Assembly (NCBI GenBank): GCA_946699065.1
Contig: CAMPDV010000130.1
Location: 434,001 to 498,000 of the forward strand
Reading direction: 5' to 3'
Source of the DNA: Loxodes magnus
Taxonomy: Eukaryota; Ciliophora; Karyorelictea; Loxodida; Loxodidae
Length of the DNA: 64,000 nucleotides
The notes under the pieces are model-generated. The model worked only from the letters and a program-made list of their open reading frames with translations, was not told the DNA's origin and searched no databases. Both the position numbers and the translations under genes were made by a program. How positions within the stretch are numbered: position 1 is the stretch's first letter; each line of letters begins with the position of its first letter. Below are positions 47,641 to 59,428 of the stretch, piece by piece.

Positions 47641-49003
47641 ACATAAATTATTTGCTCATTCTTATTTAAATAATAAAATTAAAAGAATCTCAACAAAAAT
47701 AATAAAAAATGTCTATTATTAAAGATATTATACGCTTATGAAAATATTAATTATTAATTAACTTAAAACAATAAAATTATTTATAGTTTATATCTTTTAA
47801 ATTTTATTGCTAATTAAAGCAAAAAACGAGAATAAAAGTTTTAGTTTATTATTTTCAATAAAAATTGAAAAAAGTATCCAACAGTATTTTTAACTTACAT
47901 TTTTTGACTATTGATGATTTATTTTTATTTTAGCAATCATTTTTATATAAAAACTTTTAAGTATAATCTAAAACAAAGAAATATTAACAGTATAAAAGTA
48001 TTTTAATATATTAGCATTTTTTAATTTATAAAGATAAAAAAGATTATTATATTCCTGTAAAATTTATGTGGAGAGAAATGCTTAATTATCTCTACTGAAT
48101 TTACATTAGATTAAATTTTTCAATTATAAAATCAATCTAGTATTTTAGATTTAAAATTTATCTTTATCAATATAATTTGAAATAAACTATTTAATTATTT
48201 TTTACTTATAATTCAAAGTTTTTACTTTGAATCTTCAAATTTAATTTTTCTAAATATCATTAAATTCTTTCTTTAATTTAATAAATTCTTTTTATTTTAG
48301 TATAAAGAAATATTTATTAGTGCACTATTGGCTATTATTTTCCTTTATACATAATTTTAATTTTTTTACTTTCATTTTCTTGAAAGAATCAAAAAACACT
48401 GATTTATTAATGAAAATATATAAACTTTCAAAACGAATAAATATTAAAAGATGTCAATAATCATGTAATTTTCTACCAGTTTTTTTAAAGAAAACATTTT
48501 GATTTAAACTATTTTTCTTTTGATAAATAAATTTAAATATTTTTACTTTTTATTTACTTATTAATTTAAATAAATATTTATACCTAATTTTTTAGTTTAA
48601 AGCTTAGTATTTTTATTTATTTTCCAATATATTAATCTTTTTATTTTAACTAAAGAATAAATACAATTATGGATTTTATCTAAAAGTATATATGTAGTTG
48701 AATATGTTTATTGCTATATCATTTTATTATTATATCTTTCTTGTAAATATGTTATTTCATAAACTTAGACATAGGATGCTTTATTTTTATAATATCTACT
48801 AAAATTTAAAAAAGCTTGAAGAGTTTAAATAATTAAAAAGTTTAAAAAATTGTTAGTTTATTTTAAAATTTGCTTATCTTATATAAAATTAAGTCAAAAA
48901 GATTATTGCTTGCTTGATTGTTAAGTCCTTTTAGAAAATTTATAAATTTTACTTAGATAGATTAAGTTTAAATTAATTGGAAAGTATTTATAGAAAATTT
49001 CTT
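47641..49003. other. AT-rich intergenic interval
   Basis: The longest feature-poor stretch of the single-copy region. There are long T and A runs and I see nothing I can support on either strand. Confidence 0.4.
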
Positions 49004-49537
49004 TCAGTTAAGCATTCTAGGATTAAACACTTGGTTAAGCCATTAAAATCCTTCTTCTACTCCTTCTCCCTTATTATTGCTATTTAAAATATTATATTTC
49101 ATATCTTTTCCAAAGTTTATTTGTCTTATATCAACTGAAATCTCTACTAAGTCACATTTATTTATGAAAAGTAAAACAGGAATTCTTTTATCAATGTTAC
49201 TGAGAAATTAATTTAGTTCTAAATAATTTTAACCAGTCTAAGAATCATAGACATATACAAAGGCATCTGGCTTTATTTTAAAAAGTTAGTTTGGTAATTC
49301 TTTTAGTTCATACTGATATCCTTAAAATTCAATCAATGTTTATTCAATTGCTTCCGTTTTTTAATAAGTTTTTTTAATTTATTTATTTTTTAGGTAATAA
49401 ATAATACTAGATTTACCGGATTTCTAAGGACCAACAAAAGCTATCGTTTTTATTTAATCTGAAAAACTCTAATTCAATTAGTTTAAATTTTTTTTGTCTC
49501 CACAATTTATGCAAAACGTTTCTAATAAGCTTCCCAT
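49004..49537 (-). CDS. Arf/Arl-like small GTPase, copy 7
   Basis: A 177-residue member starting MGSLLETFCINCGDK. The P-loop is GPQKSGKSS followed by IIYYLKN. Then come YELKELPNQ, DAFVYVYDSQ (Phe replaces the usual Trp), FINKCD and SNNKGEGVEEGFQWL. It ends at TGA 49004-49006; reading that as Trp adds about 15 residues. It straddles the outer limit of palindrome B visible here: its 5' end is repeated at 63891-64000. Confidence 0.82.
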
Positions 49538-49539
49538 AT

Positions 49540-50440
49540 TTTTATAAAATTATCTTATAAATATAAGATGAAAATAAGTGTAATACGCTTAACCAATATG
49601 CATTGAATGTTAATTTAATTTTAGATGTTTTATATTTATTTTTAAATTAAAACTATTCTTTATCAAATTTTCCTCTTAAATCATTATTTTTATATTATCT
49701 TTTAGATAAATTATTCAATATAAGCAGATTTAAACTTTCAACTACTTTATTTAAAAAATAAAAATATAAACTATTATCATTTTTATTCGGGTTAAACTGA
49801 AGAAAATAGTTATCTGAAAACGTTTATTTAAGTTTATTTTTCTTAAGAAATGGGAAACTTATACTTCTTTAAAAATACTTTAAATAAGTATTTTCAATTT
49901 AAATTATTTAAAGTTTACAGAGTTAAATCTTCAATTTAAGAAAAACTAAAATTTAAAAATCAAGTGAATAAAAAACCCTCATTTTTTGAATGCTTTTATA
50001 TTTAAGGTTAAAGCAAAAATTTAATTAATTTATAAACAATTAATTAAAAATTAAATTTTTAAGTGTAATAAAAAGAAAAAAATTTCCTTTTTTTATTTTA
50101 AAATTTTAATCAAACTTAAAAAAAAAGGCTTTTGGCAATAGAAAATGTATTTTAAAAAAGTTTTTTGTCTACCTGAATTTATGTCAAGTCCAGGATTCAT
50201 AAGTTAAAGTCAGCTAAAATCTAAGGATATGTTGCTTTTATTTACTAAACTTCTTTCTCTATAATTTTCCGTCAATTTTTTGTTTGAAAAGGAGTATTCC
50301 TTTTCGAATTTGCTTGCTAATCGTCTTTTTTTAATTATAGCTTCTCAAAAGATGTCAAGTACTGCTACATGTTTAAATATCTTTTTATAAGTTTTCGTTC
50401 TCTTTTAATTTCTTTCTAACTTCAAGAATTTTTAGAACTA
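49540..50440. other. AT-rich spacer
   Basis: This is AT-rich sequence upstream of GTPase copy 7. It is copied in the other arm (about 63000-63890). No gene is recognised. Confidence 0.35.
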
Positions 50441-50625
50441 GAAACTCCTTTCTAGTTATACGACCCGATGCTCTCTTTTTTAAGAATACCGGAGATATCC
50501 TGATGTTTTCCAGAAACAGTTATTAGAGAGTTCTATCGCTATGAGCAGCCAGACTTCAAGCCCCTACCAAAAGCGGATAATCTCGAAGACAGCATTCTCA
50601 GGCCATACCATCTTTTTAATTATAT
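50440..50625. repeat. GC-rich short element, truncated (type 2)
   Basis: It matches the type 2 head from the CGACCCGATGCTCTC stretch to the TTGGTAGGGG core (read on either strand), but the remaining half with the GGAACAAGTTCC palindrome is missing. The copy in the other arm is at 62810-63000. Confidence 0.55.
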
Positions 50626-51124
50626 CTTCCTTTTTACTAATTTTATTATTTTCTAGCTATATGATTGTATATTTTTATTATATCCTACAAGTATTTTATC
50701 CATTGGTAAAAGAATTTAAAATGAATATTCCATAAATTCTATTTTTCCTTTATGACATTTATAATATCAAAATATCTAGTTTTTTTCTCTTAAAGTATTA
50801 TATTAATCTTTTAATTTTTGCTAATTAATAAATATTCTTTAAACATATTAAAATATTTATTTCCATTTTTTCTTATTTTAATAAACTTCAATTTACTTTG
50901 TTCTTTCAAGCTTTTTAGAAATATTTCTCATTCTTTTTGATAAAATAAATAAAGCATTAATTTCTTTTACTAAGATAATAAAACTTGCTAAATAAACTTT
51001 TATTTCTGACTTTTATTATTAAAAATAGAAAATGCTTGTTATAATTTCACAGTCTTGTTTATTTAAATACAATAATACTTAATATACATAATATCTTTTT
51101 ATCTTAAATTTCTATTATATATAG

Positions 51125-51430
51125 ATAGGTTGGAATAATCTTCCAACTGAATATGGCTTAAACTCCGATACCAGAAAGTGCACATAGGCGAAAAACCAAG
51201 CAAGAATCTTGGTAAAGTCAAGAGAAGAAAAGACTGAAGAGGCATCAAGCAGTATTAATGATAAAAGATTCCAGATACTAAGGTCTCTTAGGGTAGCATT
51301 CTGATTTCAGCCTAAAGAAGACAAGACTCACAAGGGAATGCTAGCACTGTTGAAGATTTCAGCGAGGAAATTTATCCTTTTAAAATCTTTATTAAAGAGC
51401 TGCGCGCCTCGGAGGTACTACGTGCCCCAT
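51125..51430 (+). repeat. Short element with 3' hairpin (head type 1)
   Basis: The core TTCCAGATACTAAGGTCTCTTAGGG is preserved, with CTAAG/CTTAG able to pair. The 3' hairpin region at 51396-51428 has lost the final GCTCT (GTGCCCC instead). It lies immediately beyond the 3' hairpins of the minus-strand element B copy, so the two elements meet tail to tail. The copy is at 61990-62310. Confidence 0.55.
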
Positions 51431-51470
51431 AAACATATTTATTATAATAATAATAATATTAATTTTAAGT

Positions 51471-51529
51471 ATTCCGTTTTAGGGATTTCAAACCCCGTCA
51501 GGAATACAGCAGTTCATGCTCCCTGCTGT
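51471..51529 (-). terminator. Double hairpin at the 3' end of element B
   Basis: Two adjacent stems: ACAGCAG/CTGCTGT with a 10-base loop (51506-51529) and ATTCC/GGAAT enclosing an inner GGG/CCC stem (51471-51505). The same pair, with the outer stem changed to TTTTCC/GGAAAA, is at 8950-9009. It is probably the RNA 3' structure recognised for retrotransposition; a role as transcription terminator is not shown. Confidence 0.6.
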
Positions 51530-52410
51530 TAAATATAAAATTTCGGGTCGCCCAATTTTAGCAAGATTGGGAACTCGGATGCTTCCAGGTTTTCCCTCCT
51601 TTAACTTGCCTTGGTTTCATCTTAATCTTGTATATTGAACCATCCGGGTTGCAATACATTCTTTTCATTCTTGCTTCTTCTTTTTTCTTCTTTTGTTGTT
51701 CTTTTATCCAATATTTCCTTATTTCTATTAGAATTTCTAACAATTCCGATAAAAATGTCATACGCTTCCACAACAGAAGCATTTTTTTTAATTTTGAATT
51801 ATTTTCCTTGATTTGTTTGCTCTTTCTAGGCTTCGATTTCCATTTGTATAGCTCCAGTTTCGCTTTACTCTTTCTTAAAAATTTACAATTTCTCTTCTAC
51901 TTTTCCGAGTCTATTATCCAGTTCAGTCTGTTTCTAAAGCTAATTTTAGGATTAGTTAGTCTGACTTTGTGAGATATTCCAAAAGGCGTTAAGATCTCTT
52001 TCCTAGGACATAAGTCTTGACTCAATTCCTTCTGCTAGGTCTAGCTTTACCATCAGCATATCATTGTCCTTCTTCAATCTCTTGACCTCTTCCTGGAGGT
52101 TCAGTACCACTTTGATGAGCTACTCCATGCTCATCTGGCCAGAAGGGTTGAACTCTGATACTTCCTGATGGAGAACAGACTTCATCTGTTTCCTCAGTTT
52201 CTCGCTTGAGGTTGGAATTTCCATGTGTATATTCTTCAAGATTGGCTTTCGTTCGTTTAGTTAGATTTCAAGTCTTTAGTTCAGTGTTGGTTAAGGTTGT
52301 GATAGAGAAGATTGTTAAGATTATTAAAACTTTTTTTCTTGCTTCCTCCCTTCCTTTTTGGCTTAGAAAGAGATGTATAGAAGCCTGACTTGAAATCTTC
52401 AACCATTTTT
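51530..52410 (-). mobile_element. Element B coiled-coil ORF (left-arm copy)
   Basis: This is the reverse-complement copy of the element at 61022-61890 and near identical to it. The differences include G-to-A changes in the Lys/Glu run (KKKKEEAR here, KKKKKKAR there). It contains an N-terminal Lys/Ser-rich part, the coiled coil and the C-terminal RMKRMYCNPDGSIYKIK block, then the double hairpin. Confidence 0.6.
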
Positions 52411-52439
52411 TTAATTTAAACTTATTTATTATTTATTAA

Positions 52440-52800
52440 TAAAAAATATGGGTTAACGCTACTGTCAGTTTGGCTTTTACTTAACCACTTTAAGAAGATA
52501 AGCCTAATTTATTCAAGGTTCTCGCTAGCATCAAAGCTCTAGTTCCAAGTCAAATTCTCTGCTTTCTCATGCCTTATATCAGACAGAAGATAAAGAGGAA
52601 GATGTAATTACTTTGAGGAGGCTTTCAATTTTCTTAAGCATACATCTAATTTTAGAAGATTTTTTCATCTGAATAAATAAAGAATTATGATTACATAAAA
52701 CTTCCCATTTGGAGAAACAGAAATGCCTCAAGAAGGAATATGATTGAATAAAGAATACAACAACAAAAAAATTAAATTAAGAGAACACTAAAAAATTGTT
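52440..52800 (+). repeat. GC-richer unit duplicated in palindrome B arms
   Basis: A plus frame from the ATG at 52449 reads MGQRYCQFGFYLTTLRRQ and continues moderately protein-like. The same unit is at about 60600-60990 (minus). It shares TTCTCCAAATGGG-type sequence with the element at 41946-42340. Coding is uncertain; it may be an element head. Confidence 0.35.
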
Positions 52801-52889
52801 TTAAACTTAATTCTTGACTAACCAATATACAGTGATATCACGTTAATATATTTATTATTTATTTATACTAAATAGAAATTAAAAAACAA

Positions 52890-53510
52890 TAAACTTTATG
52901 AAAGAATAATAGCTGATTAAGTGTTTTTTTCATTTCATTAAGTTAGTCTTTTAAAGTTTTGTATTTAGTTTTCCTCTTTTTCCTTTCATGGGATAATTTA
53001 TTTTGCAATAGATATCTCAAAGATTTAAAAATTCACTTCATATCGAAAAAATTTCTTTTTCATGCAAGGATATTCTCTAAATAAGAATTATTCATGCTTC
53101 AGTTTCATTTTATCGTTACTTATGTTGATTTCATGCTTTAGAAATACTTTTTACTATATAATTTCAATTCAGAAATATAGTAGATTTTTTAATAATTGAC
53201 TGACTTTATAACTCTAGCATTGTTTTTTTCAAAAATTTAGCTATTTATTGCTAATTCTCTTATTTTCTTGCAATATCAGCATATCTCAAAACAATTCGTT
53301 CTTTAATTCAAGATTAAAATTAAGGTTAAGAGCCTATAGAATTGCTTAGATCAATTAAAGTTAAAGCTCTTATTTTTTTAAGTTTAGACAGACCTGTGAT
53401 CAGCAAGTGATTTTGTTGTTTAAGTCTTTAATTTGTTTCAAAGCATTTTAATTTTTTAGCCTTATTCATTGATTTTTAAATTATCTTCTGAAAAATTCAC
53501 TTAAGATAAT
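52890..53510 (-). pseudogene. Gag-like remnant (module copy 2)
   Basis: This is the inverted copy of 26681-27290, with the WYCKKIREL knuckle relic still visible near 53260. Substitutions and indels relative to the other copy are frequent, consistent with neutral decay. Confidence 0.4.
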
Positions 53511-53570
53511 TTAAATAGGATTTAACTGAGAATTGACAAAAATGATGAAATTATTTTAAAATAAATAAAT

Positions 53571-54100
53571 TAAATTAGCGTGGTATCACCTTTGCTTGGT
53601 TCCCCACGAAAAAATAAAGAAACTAAATTTAATTATTAATAATAGGCTATAAATGTTTCTAGCTTCATCTGGGCTCTTTGATTTTTATCTTCTTCTCTCC
53701 GTTTTTATAATCAAAATTGATTGCCTTCTCTCTTTAAATTTTTGTAATTCTTCTAAAGGCTGAAGTTAGAGAACATTCCAATATTTGCGTCAAATAACCC
53801 AATTAGGTTAAGTTCTTCTAAATATTAGTTATTAGTGATCTCAGTCATGTCTTTGTTGCTTTCTATATTCCATATCAGAATAGCGACATGAAAAATCAGG
53901 ATAACTCTGAAATCTGATTTTTGTTCCCTCTAGTCGACCTCTCGTATCGATAGAGAGTACCCTCAAACAAATAAGGGTTATCACACAATGGGCCCACCTT
54001 TACTTGTTTGTGGTGACATCTATTGCAAGAGTACTTGAAGTGAAGTTATGACTGCACCAGATTACCTACTCATTCGACTAGAAACCAGATTCCATTTAAA
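53571..54100 (-). mobile_element. About 530 bp insertion with candidate target duplication (head type 3)
   Basis: It is absent from the matching place in module copy 1 (near 26610). It is flanked by AAATAAATAAA at 53559-53569 and 54101-54111. Read on the minus strand it starts with the type 3 head (GTAGGTAATCTGGTGCA, AGGGTACTCTCTATC). It carries a 70-residue ORF (53636-53848) and ends in a hairpin, CGTGG...CCACG, near 53578-53610. The hairpin resembles the AGAGC hairpins in position only, with different sequence. Confidence 0.65.
53636..53848 (-). CDS. Small ORF inside the 530 bp insertion
   Basis: From the ATG at 53848 it reads MTEITNNQYLEELNLIGLFD and then a Lys/Arg/Asn-rich stretch ending LETFIAYY at TAA (53636). 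It gives 70 residues with only a few reassigned codons. Its composition is protein-like but no family was recognised. The other type 3 element (41946-42340) has no clear equivalent, so it may be captured or chance sequence. Confidence 0.35.
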
Positions 54101-54759
54101 AAATAAATAAAGTAATAATATTTTATTAGACAATAAAAATTATTAAAATTAAAGAAAAAATGGAAAAATTAAATAATTACCTTTTACCACATTCTAAAAA
54201 TAGGAGAGAAAATAAAAAATGGAAAATAATTCATCACTTTATCTAACTTTAATTATTCTTAATAAGCTTAAAAAAAGAGTAAGAGAATATTGAAAGAAAA
54301 GAAATAGGAAGAAACCATAAAATTGCTTTATAAAGAAATTAAAATACAGTAATTTAATTAAAGCTATGATTCTATTTAATTCTAGAAAAATTATTTTTAA
54401 TTATAATATTTTATTAACTAAATATTATGTCTTTTAAGTAATTATTTTTATCAAAATTATTATTTTATTTTACTATGTAAAATAAAATACTATGGAATCT
54501 GATTATTTAGAGGTTATTTAGAAAATTCTTACTTAATCTGTTCAAAATAAAAGAAATTGATGATAAAAAATAGATTTATTAATGAGATTACAAAAGCATT
54601 CTAAAATAGATTGATAGATTAAAGCAAAAACATAATATTCTTATATTCAATTTTAGTTTACTTGTAGAATTGGCAAGAGTTTAAATCCTTTGTATTTTTA
54701 CGTCTTTTTTAATGCTTTTAATGATAAATAGTTATTTGATAAGTTAAAAAATTAAATTT

Positions 54760-55260
54760 TTAAAAGTTTTGCTCATTAAGTTTTTGGGTTAACCACTCAA
54801 ATCCTTCTACAATGTTTAAGCCATTATTGCTAGTATTTAAAATTTTATAATTTTTTAGTTTATTGTAATCTAATTTGAAGCTTGAAAAATATAACTAATC
54901 TAAATCACTCTTGTTTAGAAATATTAATAAAGGAATTTCACTTCCAATTCTTTATAAAAATTGATCTAACTCTTTAAAATTTTCGTTTTTACTAAGATCT
55001 AAAACTAATACTCATGCATCTGCGGATAATTATCATGATCAATCAGGGATTTCTTTTATTTCATATGGTAATCCGTTGAAGATAATTTCTGTTTATTCAA
55101 TTTCATTAGTTGGACTACAATGTTTTTTCATTTCTCTATTTTTTAAAAAGTAAATAATACTTGATTTTCCTGCTCCTTTCTATCCAGTAAAAGCAATAGT
55201 TTTATAATTAACTTCAGTTTAAGCTTATTCTGAACATTTTTTACAATTAAGTTATCCCAT
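54760..55260 (-). CDS. Arf/Arl-like small GTPase, copy 4'
   Basis: This is the module 2 copy of 25224-25724: 501 bases, intact, with MGQLNCKKC start, GQKGAGKSS P-loop, DAWVLVLDLS, FLNKSD and EGFEWL blocks. Only small changes are seen, for example the C terminus NEQNF against NERSF. Confidence 0.83.
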
Positions 55261-55479
55261 ATTTAATCATTAAATTTAATATTTTCTAAGATTAGAACAA
55301 AAATAAAATAGATAATATTATAAAAATGCTAAAAATTAAATTTATACCTTTAATTTATTTTTTAATATCTATCACTTTAAAATTAAAAATATGCTTCAAT
55401 TTAGAGATAAAAGTACGAACTTGCTTAAAATTGTATTCAATTAGCTTAAAATTTAAAAATTTGGTTTGTTTAAGAGCTC

Positions 55480-55761
55480 AGAATTTTGATCTCCAAGATC
55501 ATTAAGTATAAGGCATAATGTGCTCATGTGAAGGTGTGTTTGGAGTTGATCTTATCAGTCTAATCTGTAAGGAATATAAAACGCTATTGACTCTGTAATC
55601 CAACGTAGATATTGCGAAAAGTTAGATTCTAATCTTCTTTTCGAAGCCTCATTCTCTCGGATAATTAAATAGTACATCACATCGCTATAAATCCAAAGAG
55701 CGTAGTTAACTAAAATAATAACTTGGATCTATGCTCCTTGTACCATTCTTTTCGTTAGCAT
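55480..55761 (-). CDS. Family W hypothetical protein (module copy 2)
   Basis: This is the inverted copy of 24721-25005, preserving the conserved block LDYRVNS. One base difference near 55563 relative to the other copy may affect the C-terminal frame. It again lies upstream of a GTPase (55260) on the same strand. Confidence 0.4.
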
Positions 55762-56500
55762 ATTTAATCATATAAAATAGAATTTAATAATTTGACTATC
55801 TTTTAAATAATAAAATTTTATGATAACTAAGCTATAATTTAAATAACCAAAATAAGAGTTTAATTAATATTTTAGATTATAAAGTGTTTAAATTTATTTT
55901 ATCAATATTATAAAGATTCCTATAATTTATCGTAGAGAAAATTAAGCTAACTTTTTTCTATTTTATACTGAGGATATTTAACTAATTATTTTTAAATTAA
56001 AGAAATCTGAAGAAAAAAATAAAGTAAAATAGAACTCAATTTTATTGCAACTTAATTTAATTTTAATCATTAGAAAAATCTAAAATAAATAAGATATTTT
56101 TTTAATATTTTCCTTTCTTTTTTTGAAGCTTAAAGATTTGTTAAAAGCACTAAAAAATAAAATAAGCAGTCAATAAAATAAATTTTTATTTTAAATTAAT
56201 TCTAAAACTAAAACATAATAATATGGAAATTTCTTTTTCATAATTAAAATGATATATAGCAATTAAAATATTCATTAAATCTATTTAAAATATTGTTTAC
56301 TTTTAATGCAATTTTTTTATTTTTAAATAAATGCTAAAAATAAAATATTTTCATTTTTCACTCATTAAATGTTTTATAATTGTAAAATATATACTTTGAA
56401 TAACTAATGTTTTAAATATAACTTTTTAGTTATAGATAAAATTTAAATTAATGGCAATAAAATATCAAACAAATTTATTCTGTTTAAGGTTGGGAAAAAA

Positions 56501-57295
56501 ATGGAATACTCAATAAGAATGTCTAAGAACTAAGCAAGAAAGATTAGAAAGAAAACAGTTAAGACTATTAGACAAAAAGAAAAGTTGAACGAATCGAGAT
56601 CTTCCTCCCAAGGTAAGATCATGGTGGGTATTCTAGAGAAGGAAGAGAACTAAAATAATACAGCATTAATAACAATGGAACAATATTAGGAACTAAATTA
56701 AAGAATATCTGACTTTGACGAAATTATATTCAATTAAGGAGAGAGAATTCGCAATTTTATGAATGAAATTGAAGATTTAAATAACGAAATAATAATATTA
56801 AAAAATTAACTAATAGAAAAAAAAAAGTAAGTGAACAAGAATTGTATTTATAATCGTAAAAAAGCTTTAAGACATCAAATAGAATGATAATCGAAGATCA
56901 ATCATCTAAAGTTTAACAAAATCGCATGAACAATGAAGAAGGTTCAAACTAAGAAATATTAAAACGAATTGGAGTCCTAGAGAAAAAATTCTTCCAAAAA
57001 GAAAAGAGTAAAACTAAGTTAAAAGTTGCTTTTATTGTAAATCGAAGTGGTATTTACTAAAATATTGCAGAGGGAATGAAAAATCCTCATAAAAAAAGAA
57101 GAAAATAAAAGATGAAAGGAAATAAACTAACTTTATATAAACTAGTAAGGAGTTTTTAAAAGAAGAATTTTTGCAAAACCAGAGCACGAAACGTGGACAC
57201 CATCCACAGGGAAAAAATGGTCGTGGTATCCAATCCATAAAACCAAAATGGCAGCACGTACCTGGTTGAGATCCCAGGGGAGGCAGAACTTTTTA
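56501..57295 (+). pseudogene. Gag-like zinc-knuckle ORF (module copy 2)
   Basis: This is the copy of 23190-23984, with its ATG at 56501. It has the same acidic coiled coil, and the knuckle CFYCKSKWYLLKYC is at 57027-57068. A six-A run near 56984 (seven in the other copy) throws the knuckle out of frame with the N terminus. Downstream of the knuckle this copy has the better frame: a basic region, then RGHHPQGKNGRGIQ and HVPGWDPRGGRT. The 3' end carries CCTGG/CCAGG pairing around 57258-57276. Each copy is broken at a different place. Confidence 0.55.
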
Positions 57296-57814
57296 TTACT
57301 TTTAGTATATAATTATTATTAATTATTATTAATTATTATTTATTCTATTTAATTTTTTATTTAATTTAAGTTTATTAAGTTATTTATTAAACAAATTGAT
57401 GTTTATCTTCCTTTAAAAAAAGCTTATGCATTCATTAATCTTTCAGTTGGCCTATAAATTAACTACATAATCATAAAATTTAATATTTTATTTTTATTTA
57501 TAAGCTGTGAATTTTTAATAATCTATTCCCTTTTATTTCTTTAATTTATAGTTAAATAGAAGAAAAGTAGTAAAACATTTATTTAACTGTATTTCTTTTA
57601 GAGCAATATTGATATTCTAATTTAAAATTTTTAAATATTCCATAAAAATAAATTTAATTTCATGGAGTTGTATTCTATTTAAATCATTTAGATCACTTAA
57701 ATTTATAAACTTAAATTTTTCTTTTTTTAATTCTAAAAGAACAAAATGAATCATGTTGATACTAAAAATTGTAATTTTATTAAAATAGCTTTTATTTATT
57801 AATTTAATTTTAAA

Positions 57815-58120
57815 CTAAAAGAGTTTTTGGACTGTAACTTCTTGCAGTTTAACGACCCCAACACTCCCTTCATGGGATAACGGGGATATCCTGTTGCTTT
57901 CGAAAAGCAGCTGCCAGGGAGCTCCATCGCTATGGGCAGTCAGGCTTCAAGCCCCTACCAGGAGTGGATAATCAAGAGGAAGGCGTTCCCTTGCAAAGGT
58001 TGACTTTGACCAGGGACTTTCTCAGCGACAGGAAAGGAACTTGTTCCTAACCATAAAGCCAGAAAGTATGATTCAGAAGGTCAATCTCAGCTCCCATTAT
58101 CTTTTTAATTATAGCTTTTA
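57815..58120. repeat. GC-rich short element (type 2), module copy 2
   Basis: This is the inverted copy of 22383-22680, with the GGAACAAGTTCC palindrome and GGGATAACGGGGATATCC stem intact. Confidence 0.65.
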
Positions 58121-58888
58121 TTTATTAAATGTAAAGAAAATTATTTTATTAAATCTCTTTTTTCTAAATTTAAACTTATTTAATTTATAAAAATATTATA
58201 TTAAAAATTTAAAGAGAAATAATTATTTATTTTATATTTAAATTTGTTCTTTAATTAAAAATTTATATTTAATTATTACTTTTAAATACCAGATTTTTAC
58301 ATAATAAAACTTAAAGATTTCTAATAAATTTCACAATAAAAATTTATTAATTTTTGTTAGATTTGATTAGATTAATCATCTAATTCTTCTTTATTTCTAA
58401 ACATTGAAAAAATCTATTTTCATTTTAAAAATTTTTATTATTATTTTTGTAATTTTTTGCGAAAAAATTCTTATATTCAAAGATAGAAAGGAAAGTTGCC
58501 AATCTTTAAATTTTGTATATTTTTATAAAGAATAAGTTTGTTTCTTTTTTTAATTGTTTAATTATATTATATTTATAATTTATTATTATGATTTTTATTT
58601 AAATTAAAGTTTAATTACTTTTTTACCTTAAATTTTAGTTATTTATATTTTCAGGAATTTAATATTGCTTTTTGTAAATTTCTTTTATAATTGCTTTTAA
58701 AATAAAAATGAAAAATTTAAAATTAATTTTTATTTATTTTAAGTAATTAAAGCGATTATTAATAGATTGCTTATAAATTAAATAATAATTTATTAACTTT
58801 TTATTTAGAAATACAGTATATCTTTAATTTAAAGTTTCTTTAAGGATATTATAATTTAACCTTAGAAAATTTACAATAAAGCAAAAAA

Positions 58889-59428
58889 TCAAATATTTTT
58901 AACTATTTTTTTGTTTTTAGCTTATTTTAGCATTTCTACTAGCCATTTAAATCCTTCAATTACATTATCTCCTTTATTATTACTTTCTAGAATCTTGTAC
59001 GATATTATTTGTTAAAATTCTATTAGAGAATTATCTAAAGAGTTAGAAACTAAATCGTTTTTGTTTAAAAAAATTAGGACAGGTATTTTTGCTTTTGCCT
59101 TGCTTAAAAAATTATTTAAATCCGAAAAATCAGTTTATTAGCTTTAATCTAAAACATATACTCATGCATCAGTAAATATTTGACGATTATATTCTTCTGG
59201 AACTTCTTTTATATCATAAAGGCTTCCTTCGAACTGAATGACTGTTTATTCAACAAATTAAGTTATTTCACATTATCTTTTTGTTTCTCTATTTTTCAAA
59301 AAATAAATAAGACTAGATTTCCCAGATCTTGCAGGTCCAATAACAGTAATAGTCTTTTCATTTAATACAGTTTAATTAAGCAAAAAATTATCTTACTATT
59401 TAGTGTTTCTAACACAAAGATTACCCAT
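58889..59428 (-). CDS. Arf/Arl-like small GTPase, copy 3'
   Basis: This is the module 2 copy of 21061-21600: 540 bases, intact, with MGNLCARNTK start, P-loop GPARSGKSS, DAWVYVLDQS, FLNKND and EGFKWL. It ends at TGA (58889-58891). Confidence 0.83.

Larger units (their letters stand above)
49428..52889. repeat. Palindrome B, left arm
   Basis: This is the reverse complement of 60541-64000. Open frames compared in the two arms are identical or differ by a few residues, so this palindrome looks younger than palindrome A. It ends at a shared 29-base stretch (52861-52889 against 60541-60569), after which the loop module begins. Its outer limit cannot be seen because the partner arm leaves the window. 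Confidence 0.93.

Noticed and set aside
51628..51972. 114-residue hydrophobic plus-strand ORF (and its copy at 61456-61800)
   Set aside because: Antisense to element B; the hydrophobicity is the mirror of a Lys/Glu-rich coiled coil.
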